A stretch of 64,000 bases of DNA, from contig NZ_JACORT010000001.1 in assembly GCF_014297465.1 (NCBI RefSeq), positions 868,001 through 932,000 of the forward strand, given 5' to 3'. This document shows positions 1-7,701 of this stretch, piece after piece. Made by a program: the position numbers and the translations under genes. Every line of letters starts with the position of its first letter. The stretch's first letter is position 1. Source of the DNA: Ramlibacter cellulosilyticus (lineage in GTDB: Bacteria; Pseudomonadota; Gammaproteobacteria; Burkholderiales; Burkholderiaceae_C). The notes beneath the pieces were generated by a model. It saw only the letters and a program-made list of their open reading frames with translations, was not told the DNA's origin and ran no database searches.

Positions 1-498
1 GAAGTGGTACAGCGAGCCGACGCCCACGCTGCCGTAGCTGAGGGGCTTGTCGGCCGACTTCTTCGCCAGCGCGATCAGCTCGTCGACGTTGTTCACCGGC
101 AGGTCCTTGCGCGTGAGGACCACCATCACGGCGTCCGCGATCGGGGCGACCAGCCGGAAGTCCTCGGCCTTCAGGCGCACGGAGGAATTCGCCAGCGGCG
201 ACAGGATGACCTCGTTGGGCGAGCCCTGGAAGATGTAGTAGCCGTCGGCGGGCGCGGAGAGCACCTTCTGCGCCGCGATCGCGCCGCTGACGCCGCCGAG
301 GTTCTCCACCAGCACCGTCTGGCCCAGCTCCTTGCCGAGCGGCGTCGCGAAGATGCGCCCGATGGCGTCGGAGGGACCGCCCGCGGGGTACGGAACCATG
401 AGGTTGACCGGCTTGGCGGGCCAGGTGTCGGCGGTGGCGGCTGCGGCCAGCAGCATGCCGGCGAGCAGGGCGATGGAACGCTTGAAGAACCTTTGCAT
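1..498 (-). CDS. Tripartite tricarboxylate transporter substrate-binding protein (partial, N-terminal 166 residues)
   Basis: This is the N-terminal part of a periplasmic solute receptor of the Bug/TctC family; the 3' end lies beyond the left edge. It starts with a signal peptide (MQRFFKRS, then a hydrophobic stretch ending near ATADTWPAKP). The family's fingerprint follows: WPAKPVNLMVPYPAGGPSDAIGR, in which the P-aP-G-G-sD motif forms the carboxylate-binding loop. An AGGAGA ribosome site lies about 6 bases before the ATG. Such receptors capture organic acids for a TctAB membrane pair or act as orphan sensors; the ligand cannot be told. It is divergent from a LysR regulator, which suggests regulation by that protein. 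Confidence 0.9.
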   Translation of the reverse strand, partial: MQRFFKRSIALLAGMLLAAAATADTWPAKPVNLMVPYPAGGPSDAIGRIFATPLGKELGQTVLVENLGGVSGAIAAQKVLSAPADGYYIFQGSPNEVILSPLANSSVRLKAEDFRLVAPIADAVMVVLTRKDLPVNNVDELIALAKKSADKPLSYGSVGVGSLYHF

Positions 499-527
499 GC
501 TTGTCTCCTCTGGATGGGGCGGAGCGC

Positions 528-558
528 ATCCTAGGAGCCGGGCAGGCATAACGTCCAA
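528..558 (-). promoter_or_regulatory. Candidate promoter of the Bug receptor gene, overlapping a palindrome
   Basis: On the minus strand TTGGAC (558-553) is followed after 19 bases by TAGGAT (533-528), a plausible but long-spaced sigma-70 promoter. The -35 box runs into the perfect palindrome CAATGCATTG (556-565), which could be part of the operator of the divergent LysR protein. This is inference from sequence only. Confidence 0.35.
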
Positions 559-608
559 TGCATTGTTGTACCTGATAGCATGAGTCGGATGAATACATTG
601 CCGACGCC

Positions 609-1490
609 ATGACGCTGGTGCAGCTGCGCCACCTGATCGCCCTCGTCGAGAGCGGCTCGTTCAGCCGCGCCGCCGAGGCCTTGTTTCTCACGCAGCCGGC
701 GCTCAGCCGCAGCATCCGCGCGCTGGAGGAGGAGATGGGGCAGGCGCTGTTCGACCGCCTGGGGCGCCGCATCGAGCTCACCGCGTTCGGTCGCGACGTG
801 CTGCAGCGCGCCCGGCAGATCGTCTTCGAGGTGGACGAACTGGCCGCGAACGGCCGCCAGCAGCGGGACGGGCGCGCGGGCAGCCTGCGCGTGGGCATGG
901 GCTCCGGCCCGGGCGCGATGCTGATGACGCCGCTGCTGCTGGAGATGGCACGGCGCCATCCGCTCGTGCACCTGACCGTCAGCCGCGGCAGCACCGACCG
1001 CCTGCTGCAGGGACTGCGTGAGCGCGAACTGGATGCGCTGGTCGTCGACGCCCTGTCCGTGTCGCCGGCACCGGACCTGGAGCTGGTTACGCTCGCGGAA
1101 ATGCGCGGCGTCTTCATGTGCCGCCCGGGCCACCCCTTGCTGCGCGCGGCCAGCGTGCGGTTCCCCGAGGTGCGCAAGTACCCGATCGCCTCCACCCCCT
1201 TGAGCGACGAAGTGGCGCGGATGCTGGTGGAGCTCTACGGCCCGGCGGCTCATCCCGAGGCGTGCGTCACCCTGCGCTGCGAGGAAATCGCCAGCCTCGT
1301 CGATGTGGCGCGGCAGAGCGACGCGGTGCTGCTCGCGATCCGCGCTTCGGCGCCGGACCTGGTGGAGCTGCCCATGAAGCCCGCCGTGGGGCGGAAGGCC
1401 CGCTTCGGCCTGGTCACGCTGGCGGGGCGCTCGGAGCCGCCCGCGCTGTCCATCGTGCGCGACCTGGCGCAGCGGCTCCTGCGGGACTGA
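609..1490 (+). CDS. LysR-family transcriptional regulator
   Basis: This 293-residue protein has a typical LysR layout. The N-terminal winged helix-turn-helix spans about residues 1-60 (LRHLIALVESGSFSRAAEAL, then TQPALSRSIRALEEEMG). A periplasmic-binding-protein-like effector domain covers about residues 90-290. It is divergent from the tripartite-transporter receptor gene over a 110-base gap, the usual arrangement for a LysR protein controlling its neighbour and itself. The effector is unknown, but an organic acid related to the receptor's ligand is a reasonable guess. No clear Shine-Dalgarno sequence precedes the ATG at 609. The next ATG inside the ORF would remove part of the helix-turn-helix, so 609 is preferred. 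Confidence 0.9.
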   Translation: MTLVQLRHLIALVESGSFSRAAEALFLTQPALSRSIRALEEEMGQALFDRLGRRIELTAFGRDVLQRARQIVFEVDELAANGRQQRDGRAGSLRVGMGSGPGAMLMTPLLLEMARRHPLVHLTVSRGSTDRLLQGLRERELDALVVDALSVSPAPDLELVTLAEMRGVFMCRPGHPLLRAASVRFPEVRKYPIASTPLSDEVARMLVELYGPAAHPEACVTLRCEEIASLVDVARQSDAVLLAIRASAPDLVELPMKPAVGRKARFGLVTLAGRSEPPALSIVRDLAQRLLRD

Positions 1491-1503
1491 GCCCGGGGCG
1501 GCC

Positions 1504-1953
1504 TCAGCCGGCCAGGGCCGCCTTCACCGCCGCCGACACCTGCCCCATGTCCGCCTTGCCGGCCAGGCGCTGCTTGGCCGCGCCCATCACCTTGCCCATG
1601 TCGCCGGGGCCGCTCGCGCCGGTTTCGGCCACGATCTTCTTCACTTCCGCGGCCACTTCGTCCGCGGACAGGCGCGCCGGCAGGTAGGCCTGCAGCACCG
1701 CCACTTCAGCCTGTTCCTTGTCGGCCAGGTCCTGGCGGCCGGCCTTCTGGAAGGCGTCGATCGAGTCCTTGCGCTGCTTCAGCAGCTTGTCGACGATGGC
1801 CACCACGCCGGCGTCATCGAGCTCCACCCGCTCGTCCACTTCCTTCTGCTTGATGGCGGCGGTGAGCATGCGGATGGCGCCCAGGCGCTCGGTTTCCTTG
1901 GCGCGCATGGCGGCCTTCATGTCTTCGGTGATGCGTTCCTTGAGCGTGGCCAT
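1504..1953 (-). CDS. GatB/YqeY domain-containing protein
   Basis: This 149-residue protein covers the YqeY family from end to end: an N-terminal helical part (MATLKERITEDMKAAMRAKE, LGAIRMLTAAIKQKEVD) and the C-terminal domain shared with the tail of GatB (YLPARLSADEV, GPGDMGKVMGAAKQRLAGKAD). In GatB this tail contacts tRNA, but the role of free-standing YqeY proteins is not established. It lies downstream of rpsU on the same strand with a terminator hairpin between them, the common proteobacterial rpsU-yqeY order. Transcription probably includes read-through from rpsU. Confidence 0.92.
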   Translation of the reverse strand: MATLKERITEDMKAAMRAKETERLGAIRMLTAAIKQKEVDERVELDDAGVVAIVDKLLKQRKDSIDAFQKAGRQDLADKEQAEVAVLQAYLPARLSADEVAAEVKKIVAETGASGPGDMGKVMGAAKQRLAGKADMGQVSAAVKAALAG

Positions 1954-1977
1954 GGTGGAATTCCTTGTCTGATGATG

Positions 1978-2014
1978 AAAAAAGCCCGCCTGAGCGTCCC
2001 CAGGCGGGCTTTTC
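1978..2014 (-). terminator. Intrinsic terminator after rpsU
   Basis: Read on the minus strand, an 11-base stem (AAGCCCGCCTG pairing with CAGGCGGGCTT) closes an 8-base loop and is followed directly by a run of T residues. It lies between the rpsU stop codon and the yqeY start, so it should end or attenuate rpsU transcripts. Confidence 0.85.
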
Positions 2015-2033
2015 GAAGGCTGTCAGCCGGGGC

Positions 2034-2246
2034 TCAGTAGAGCTTCTTCGGCAGCTGCATGGAGCGCACGCGCTTGAAGTGGCGCTTCACGGCGGCGGCC
2101 TTCTTGCGCTTGCGTTCGGCGGTGGGCTTCTCGTAGAACTCGCGGGCGCGCAGCTCGGTCAGCAGGCCCAGCTTCTCGATGGTGCGCTTGAAGCGGCGAA
2201 GGGCCACGTCAAACGGCTCGTTTTCCTTGACACGAATGGTCGTCAT
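2034..2246 (-). CDS. rpsU: 30S ribosomal protein S21
   Basis: This 70-residue protein is full-length S21: it begins [19 protein letters not shown] and ends in a very basic tail ([18 protein letters not shown], then LPKKLY). S21 is a small-subunit protein that helps mRNA base-pair with the 16S 3' end during initiation. The start is fixed by the conserved N-terminus. It is followed by a strong terminator and then yqeY, and preceded by a consensus -10 box (TATAAT at 2357-2352). It is divergent from the bacteriophytochrome gene. Confidence 0.97.
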   Translation of the reverse strand: MTTIRVKENEPFDVALRRFKRTIEKLGLLTELRAREFYEKPTAERKRKKAAAVKRHFKRVRSMQLPKKLY

Positions 2247-2351
2247 GACTTCCAGAAGATTCAGTGTGGCGGATGAAGATCGAGGGCATCCACCGAGTTT
2301 CCCCACCTTTGTTTCGATCAGGCCGGTGGGGGTTTGCCAGCAAAGCCCGAG

Positions 2352-2379
2352 ATTATAGCCGCACGCGCAAACCCTGCAA
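2352..2379 (-). promoter_or_regulatory. rpsU promoter
   Basis: A perfect TATAAT -10 box lies at 2357-2352 on the minus strand in the context GGCTATAATC. A weak -35 candidate (TTGCAG, 2379-2374) stands 16 bases upstream. The same GGCTATAATC context precedes rpsO at 27521, consistent with strong ribosomal-protein promoters. Confidence 0.6.
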
Positions 2380-2421
2380 CGCCTGCCCTGTGCCCGCAGG
2401 CTTCTTGCTAGGATCAGCTCA

Positions 2422-4608
2422 ATGTCCGCCAGCCAGGTTCCCCCCACGGTCAACCTCGACAATTGCGACCGGGAACCGATCCACATCCCGGGCGCGGTGC
2501 AGTCGCATGGCGCGCTCCTGGCCTTCGCGCCGGACGGCACCCTGCGCTGGGCGAGCGCCGGCGCGGCCGGCCTCCTCGGGGTGGCACTGCCTGCCCTCGG
2601 GGAGCGCCTGGGCAGCGGGCACTTCGGGGGCGACGCCCAGGTTCCGCTGGCGATCGCCGGCGGAATGGAGCCCATCGAGGAGGGCATGCCGCCCCTGCAG
2701 CACGAGGCGACCCTCGCCGGCCGCGCCTTCGACGTGTCGGTGCACCGCAGCGGCGGCCTGGCCGTCGCGGAGTTCGAGCCCCGCCGTTCCGGCGCCGAAC
2801 AGCCCGGCGCCTTCGCCATCCGCGCGCACCGCGGCCTCGACCGGCTGCGGCGCGGCCGCTCGGTGCAGGAGTTGCTGGAACTGGCCGTGCACGAGATCCG
2901 GGCGCTCACCGGCTTCGACCGCGTCATGGCCTACCGCTTCCGCCACGATGCCAGCGGCGACGTGGTCGCCGAAGCGCGGGACGAGGCGCTGGAGCCTTTC
3001 CTGAACCGCCGCTACCCGGCCAGCGACATCCCGGCGCAGGCGCGCCGCCTGTACGTCACCAACACCTTGCGCCTGATCGCGGACGTGCGATCGGCCCCCG
3101 TGCCGCTGGAGGGCAGCGGGCCGCCGCTGGACCTGAGCCAGGGCGTGTTGCGTGCGGTGTCCCCGGTGCACATCGAATACCTGACCAACCTGGGCGTGGG
3201 CGCGTCCATGAGCGTCTCCATCGTCGTCGGCGGACGGCTGTGGGGCATGCTGGCCTGCCACCACATGACGGCGCGGCACGTGCCGTACGGCGTGCGCATG
3301 GCGTGCGACGTGCTGGCCCACGTGCTGGCCGCGGGCGTGCAGAGCCAGCTGTCCGCGGAGCACGCCAGCCGCGTGGCGGACGCGGCCAGCCTGCGCGGGC
3401 ACCTGGTGGAGGCGCTGCTGGTCGGCGACGACCCGGTGCTGTCGCTGCGGACCTATGCCGAGGAACTGCGCGACGCCTTCGAAGCCCAGGCCATCGCCAT
3501 CGCGGAAGGGGGCCGCCTTTCCCTGCACGGCGACCTGCCGCAGCAGGGCGTGCAGTCCCTGCTCGAATGGCTGCGGCAGCCCGAGAGGAGCCTGGACAGC
3601 GGCCTGTTCGCCGCGAACGCGCATGCGGAGCTCCCGCCCGGCATCGCCGCGGACCTGGGCTCCTGGTGCGGCGTGCTGGCGCTGCGCTTCGACGAGGTCG
3701 CGGACGCATGGGTGGTCATCCTGCGCCGCGAACAGATCGAGACCATTTCCTGGGGCGGCCGGCCCGAGAAGCAGTACGTCAACGGGCCGCTCGGGCCGCG
3801 GCTCACCCCGCGCGGCTCCTTCGAGGTCTGGAAGGAGACGGTGCGGGGGACGGCCGTCCCGTGGACGGCCACCGAGCGCGAGATCGCCCGCCAGCTGCGC
3901 GACGAACTCGGGCGCGCCGCTTCCGTGCGCCACGCCGAGCTCGGGCGTGCGCGCAACCAGCTGCTGGCGGTGCTGGGCCACGACCTGCGCAACCCGCTGC
4001 AGACGATCTCGATGACCTCGCACCTGCTGGAGCGGGGCGTCGACGCGGCCAAGATGGGCCAGCGCATCCAGAGCGCCACCTCGCGCATGCAGCGCCTCGT
4101 GGGCCAGGTGCTGGACATGTCCCGGCTGCAGGCCGGCCTGGGCCTGGGCTTCGCCTTCCAGCCCGTGGACCTGCGCGTGCTGGTCGACAACCTCGTCGAC
4201 GAGGCCGTGATGGCGTACCCGGGCAGCACCGTCGAGCGCAGCCTGCCGCCCACGCTGCCTGCCGACGTGGACCCCGACCGCTTCGCCCAGCTCCTGGGCA
4301 ACCTGCTGTCCAACGCCCGGCACCATGGGGAGGCGGGCAAGCGGGTGGCGGTGCACCTGGCGCAGCAGGGCGGTGAGGTGCTGCTCTCGGTGCGCAACGT
4401 GGCAGCGCCGATCCCCGAGGAAGCCGTCGCGCAGCTGTTCACGCCTTACAAGCGCCAGTCGGTGGGCAACGCGCGCAACAAGGGCGGCCTCGGGCTCGGC
4501 CTGTACATCGCGCACGAGATCGCGCGCGGCCACGGGGGCTCGCTGGAATACGCCTACGAGGCGCCCGACGTCGTGTTCACGGTGCGTTTTCCCGCGAAAC
4601 AAGGCTAG
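2422..4608 (+). CDS. bphP: Bacteriophytochrome sensor histidine kinase
   Basis: This 728-residue red/far-red photoreceptor has the order PAS-GAF-PHY-HisKA-HATPase. The biliverdin-attaching cysteine is Cys15 in [20 protein letters not shown]. The GAF domain has the chromophore-pocket motif [13 protein letters not shown], then [18 protein letters not shown] and WGMLACHH. The PHY tongue carries the PRGSF motif ([11 protein letters not shown]), and the kinase has an H-box ([10 protein letters not shown]) and an ATP lid region ([20 protein letters not shown]). All key residues are present, so it should be an active light-regulated kinase. No biliverdin-producing heme oxygenase and no response regulator are in the window, so chromophore supply and the output partner must be encoded elsewhere. 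A TAGGAT box 7 bases before the ATG and the lack of a Shine-Dalgarno suggest a near-leaderless message. The 3' end overlaps the convergent flavoprotein gene by 32 bases. Confidence 0.95.
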   Translation: MSASQVPPTVNLDNCDREPIHIPGAVQSHGALLAFAPDGTLRWASAGAAGLLGVALPALGERLGSGHFGGDAQVPLAIAGGMEPIEEGMPPLQHEATLAGRAFDVSVHRSGGLAVAEFEPRRSGAEQPGAFAIRAHRGLDRLRRGRSVQELLELAVHEIRALTGFDRVMAYRFRHDASGDVVAEARDEALEPFLNRRYPASDIPAQARRLYVTNTLRLIADVRSAPVPLEGSGPPLDLSQGVLRAVSPVHIEYLTNLGVGASMSVSIVVGGRLWGMLACHHMTARHVPYGVRMACDVLAHVLAAGVQSQLSAEHASRVADAASLRGHLVEALLVGDDPVLSLRTYAEELRDAFEAQAIAIAEGGRLSLHGDLPQQGVQSLLEWLRQPERSLDSGLFAANAHAELPPGIAADLGSWCGVLALRFDEVADAWVVILRREQIETISWGGRPEKQYVNGPLGPRLTPRGSFEVWKETVRGTAVPWTATEREIARQLRDELGRAASVRHAELGRARNQLLAVLGHDLRNPLQTISMTSHLLERGVDAAKMGQRIQSATSRMQRLVGQVLDMSRLQAGLGLGFAFQPVDLRVLVDNLVDEAVMAYPGSTVERSLPPTLPADVDPDRFAQLLGNLLSNARHHGEAGKRVAVHLAQQGGEVLLSVRNVAAPIPEEAVAQLFTPYKRQSVGNARNKGGLGLGLYIAHEIARGHGGSLEYAYEAPDVVFTVRFPAKQG

Positions 4609-5839
4609 CCGCCAGTGCCTGCGCGCAGGCATGGCCGCTCGCCCAGGCCCACTGGAAGTTGTAGCCGCCGAGCCAGCCCGTCACGTCCACGACTTCCCCG
4701 ATGAAGTACAGCCTCGGCTGCTTCGTGGCTTCGAGCGTCTGCGACGACAGTTCGCGCGTGTCCACCCCGCCGGCCGTGACCTCCGCCTTGCGGTAGCCCT
4801 CGCTGCCCGTGGGCACCAGCTCCCACGCGGAAAGGCGCGCGGCGAGCTGCTGCAGGGCCTTGTCGCTCGCCTCGTTCACGGGCCGCTGCCACGCGGCGTC
4901 CTGCTGCACCCATGCGTCCGCAAGGCGCGACGGTACCCACTGCGCGAGCTCGTTCGCGATCAGCTTGCGCGAGCCGCGCGCCTTGGCCGCGAGCAGTTCG
5001 CCCGCGAGGTCCTGCCCCGGCGCCAGGTCGATGCGCAAGGGCGTGCCTTCCTTCCAGTAGCTGGAGATCTGCAGCACCGCTGGCCCGCTGAGGCCGCGGT
5101 GGGTGAAGAGCAGGTCTTCGTCGAACGCGACGCGCTCCTTCTTCGTGCCGGTCTCGATGCGCACCGGCAGCGCCAGGCCGGCAAGCTGGGCGAAGGGCGC
5201 CCAGGCCGCACCGTCGAAGGTCAGCGGGACCAGTGCCGGCCGCGGCGCGACCACGCGCAGTCCGAACTGCTGCGCGATGCGATGGCCGAAGTCGGTCGCG
5301 CCGATCTTCGGGATCGACAGGCCTCCCGTGGCGATCACCACGGCCCGCGTGCGCACGGCGCCACGGCTCGTCTGCAAGGTGTAGCCCTCGCCGTCGTGCG
5401 CGATCGCCGACACGCTGCACGGCTGCCAGTGCGTGACGCCGCCCGCCTCGCACTCGGCCAGCAGCATGCGGATGAAGTCGTCCGAGCTCTCGTCGCCGAA
5501 CAGCTGGCCCTTGTGCTTCTCGTGGAAGGGGATGCCGTGCTTCTGCACCAGGGCGAGGAAGTCCGCGGGCGTGTAGCGGGCCAGTGCCGAGCGGCAGAAG
5601 TGCGGGTTGTCGCCCAGGAAGTGCTTGTGCGGCGCGCGCGGGTCGAGGTCGCGGTTGGTGAAGTTGCAGCGGCCGCCGCCGGAGATGCGGATCTTTTCCG
5701 CGACCTTCTCCGCGTGGTCGACCAGAAGCACCTTCACGCCGAGCTGGCCTGCCTGCCCCGCGCAGAAGAGGCCGGCGGCGCCGGCGCCGATCACGACGGC
5801 GTCGAAAGGGGAAAGGTCAGGCGAGGGCGCGTCCGGCAT
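4577..5839 (-). CDS. NAD(P)/FAD-dependent oxidoreductase, HI0933/BaiN-like family
   Basis: This 420-residue flavoprotein has an N-terminal Rossmann FAD-binding motif (VVIGAGAAGLFCAGQAG) and the family signature ISGGGRCNFTN near residue 55. It also shows FGDESSDDFIRML, a second dinucleotide-type segment (VVIATGGLSIPKIGATDFG), and a C-terminal FAD motif (GEVVDVTGWLGGYNFQWAWASG). The family is widespread and its physiological reaction is mostly unknown; BaiN relatives act on bile acids in gut bacteria, which does not transfer here. It overlaps the convergent bphP gene by 32 bases and lies downstream of cobA after an 18-base gap, so it may be read from the nitrate operon. A GATAAT box 8 bases before its ATG could give it its own start. 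Confidence 0.88.
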   Translation of the reverse strand: MPDAPSPDLSPFDAVVIGAGAAGLFCAGQAGQLGVKVLLVDHAEKVAEKIRISGGGRCNFTNRDLDPRAPHKHFLGDNPHFCRSALARYTPADFLALVQKHGIPFHEKHKGQLFGDESSDDFIRMLLAECEAGGVTHWQPCSVSAIAHDGEGYTLQTSRGAVRTRAVVIATGGLSIPKIGATDFGHRIAQQFGLRVVAPRPALVPLTFDGAAWAPFAQLAGLALPVRIETGTKKERVAFDEDLLFTHRGLSGPAVLQISSYWKEGTPLRIDLAPGQDLAGELLAAKARGSRKLIANELAQWVPSRLADAWVQQDAAWQRPVNEASDKALQQLAARLSAWELVPTGSEGYRKAEVTAGGVDTRELSSQTLEATKQPRLYFIGEVVDVTGWLGGYNFQWAWASGHACAQALAASLVSRENAP

Positions 5840-5857
5840 GGGCGCGCATTATCGGGC

Positions 5858-6625
5858 TCAGGCGGCGTGCGCCCTGGCCACGGCCTCGCTCGCCGCCGTG
5901 ACGCCGCGCACGACGTCGCCGACGACGATCACCGACGGGCTCGCGAGCGCCTCGCGGGCAATGGTGGAGCCCAATTCGCCGAGCGTGGTCACCGCATGGC
6001 GCTGGTCGGGCAGCGAGGCACGCTGCACGACGGCCACGGGCGTGTGGGCGGGCAGCGCCGTCAGCAGGTCCTGCTGGATGCGGGTCGCGCTGCTCACGCC
6101 CATGTAGATCACCAGCGTCAGGTGCGCGTCGCGCGCGGCGGCGGCGAGCGAGCGCCAGTCCAGGCCCTCCGCCCCTTTCTGGGCATGGCCCGTGAGGAAC
6201 ACGACGCCCTGCGCATGGTCGCGGTGCGTGAGCGGCACGCCGAGAGAGGTTACCGCCGCGAGGCCGGCCGTGATGCCGTTGACCACCTCGACGTGGATGC
6301 CCGCCGCGCGCAGGTGCTCCAGCTCCTCGCCGCCGCGGCCGAAGATGAAGGGGTCGCCGCCCTTGAGCCGCACGACGTTCTCGCCTTCGCGCGCGGCCAT
6401 GATCATCAGCTTCTCGATGAAGGCCTGCGGCGTGCTCTTGCAGCCGCCGCGCTTGCCCACGTAGACGACGCGCGCCTCCTTGCCGGCATGCGCCACGACC
6501 TCGCGGCTCACCAGGTCGTCGACCAGCAGCACCGTTGCGGCCTGGATGGCCTTGAGCGCCTTGAGGGTCAGCAGCTCCGGGTCGCCAGGACCCGCGCCGA
6601 CGAGGGTGACTTTGCCTGTGTTCAT
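5858..6625 (-). CDS. cobA: Uroporphyrinogen-III C-methyltransferase
   Basis: This 255-residue SAM-dependent enzyme methylates uroporphyrinogen III at C2 and C7 to make precorrin-2, the first step to siroheme (and cobalamin). Family motifs are clear: VTLVGAGPGDPELLTLKAL at the start, VVYVGKRGGCKSTPQ, VVRLKGGDPFIFGRGGEE, and PLTHRDHAQGVVFLTGH. Length matches the single-domain SUMT type, so oxidation and iron insertion need another protein. It is the last clear member of the nitrate-assimilation operon: its ATG overlaps the ybiB stop by 4 bases (ATGA). The context says it supplies siroheme to the nitrite reductase NirB. Confidence 0.96.
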   Translation of the reverse strand: MNTGKVTLVGAGPGDPELLTLKALKAIQAATVLLVDDLVSREVVAHAGKEARVVYVGKRGGCKSTPQAFIEKLMIMAAREGENVVRLKGGDPFIFGRGGEELEHLRAAGIHVEVVNGITAGLAAVTSLGVPLTHRDHAQGVVFLTGHAQKGAEGLDWRSLAAAARDAHLTLVIYMGVSSATRIQQDLLTALPAHTPVAVVQRASLPDQRHAVTTLGELGSTIAREALASPSVIVVGDVVRGVTAASEAVARAHAA

Positions 6626-7527
6626 GCGGTCGAAAGGTGCAAGATGTGTTCCACCTGCAGCGCGAGGGATTCGGGGATTGGCTTATGCCCGGCAAGCACG
6701 TCGCGGATGTAGGCGGCGGTGGTGTCCGGGTCCACTTCCTTCGGCAGGTGGGGCAGGTCGGTGAGCGTGCCCTTGCGGCCTTCCTCCAGCGTCACGCGCT
6801 CGCCGCGCACGAAGCCTTCCATCTGCGGGAGGCGGCGCGCGTCGGCGACCACCTCGCCTTCGGTGCCGCGCAGGAGCAGGGCGGTGGACCGCATCCGCTG
6901 GAAGACCTCGCCCATGGAGACCGCGTACTCGGGGTGCGTGTAGCTGCTCACGATGACGGCCGGGCCGCTGCAGGGATTCATCAGCTTCACCAGGCTGTGC
7001 GCGCTGTTGCGCAAGCCGATGACGCGGCGTGCATCGAGCAGGCGCTTCAGCCCGGGGCTGAGCACCTCGGTAGGGACGAAGGCGACCTGGCCGTCCTGCA
7101 GCACCGGGGCGGTTTCGGCCGCCTGCACGTCCAGCGCATGCAGCACGTCGCGCACGAACACGCGGCTTGATTCGGTGGCGGTGCCGTGGATCAGCACCGG
7201 CAGGCCGCGGCGCGCGACCAGGCCGGCGAGCAAGGGCGTGAGCACCGGCAGGCGGCGCGCGCCGTTGTAGCTGGGCAGCACGACGACGGGCTTGCCGCCG
7301 GCGGAGCGCACGGCTTGCACGCGCGCCGCGGTGGCGTCGAGGAAGCCGCACATCTCGTCGGGCGTCTCGCCCTTGACGCGCATGGCGATGCAGAAGGCGC
7401 CCACCTCCAGGTCGCTCACCTGGCCGTCGAGGATCTGGCCGAACAGGTCGGCCGCCTGCTCGCGCGCGAGCGCCCGCGCGCCCTGCTTGCCGCGGCCGAT
7501 GTCCTTGAGGTATTGGCTGATGCCCAC
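6622..7527 (-). CDS. ybiB: YbiB-like protein (anthranilate phosphoribosyltransferase fold)
   Basis: This 301-residue protein resembles YbiB, a paralogue of anthranilate phosphoribosyltransferase (TrpD). The N-terminal helical domain (SQYLKDIGRGKQGARALARE, FCIAMRVKGETPDEMCGFLD) and the alpha/beta domain (VVLPSYNGARRLPVLTPLLA, LLIHGTATES) are both visible. The TrpD glycine-rich GTGGD motif is not present, in line with YbiB proteins being nucleic-acid binders rather than transferases. The start is taken as GTG at 7527; longer readings run into the upstream repeat. It ends with a 4-base overlap into cobA and follows nasA on the same strand after a 174-base repeat-containing gap. Its role in nitrate assimilation is unknown. 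Confidence 0.85.
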   Translation of the reverse strand: MGISQYLKDIGRGKQGARALAREQAADLFGQILDGQVSDLEVGAFCIAMRVKGETPDEMCGFLDATAARVQAVRSAGGKPVVVLPSYNGARRLPVLTPLLAGLVARRGLPVLIHGTATESSRVFVRDVLHALDVQAAETAPVLQDGQVAFVPTEVLSPGLKRLLDARRVIGLRNSAHSLVKLMNPCSGPAVIVSSYTHPEYAVSMGEVFQRMRSTALLLRGTEGEVVADARRLPQMEGFVRGERVTLEEGRKGTLTDLPHLPKEVDPDTTAAYIRDVLAGHKPIPESLALQVEHILHLSTA

Positions 7528-7574
7528 GGTCGGGATTGTCCCAGAGGGTTGATGACCTTTGCTTATATGACGAA

Positions 7575-7687
7575 TGCTGGGGCTCGCTCGCGCGAAACCC
7601 AGCCCACAAAGCCCGTCGCGTCGCCGGCCCGTAGGCTGGGTTGCGCGAAGCGCACCGTAGGCTGGGTTTCGCGCCAGCGAACCCCAG
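7575..7687. repeat. Intergenic hairpin repeat, GTAGGCTGGGTT family (three arms)
   Basis: An imperfect inverted repeat: a left arm (7575-7607) reads GCTGGGG..GAAACCCAGCCCAC, and two right arms (from 7631 and from 7657) each begin GTAGGCTGGGTT; the second ends with GCGAACCCCAGC. The same element occurs at 22502-22587 and 27422-27497, and one arm inside nuoG at 39827. It fills most of the 174-base gap between nasA and ybiB. It has no coding capacity I would defend. Confidence 0.9.
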
Positions 7688-7701
7688 CGATGCAACGCCT
7701 C

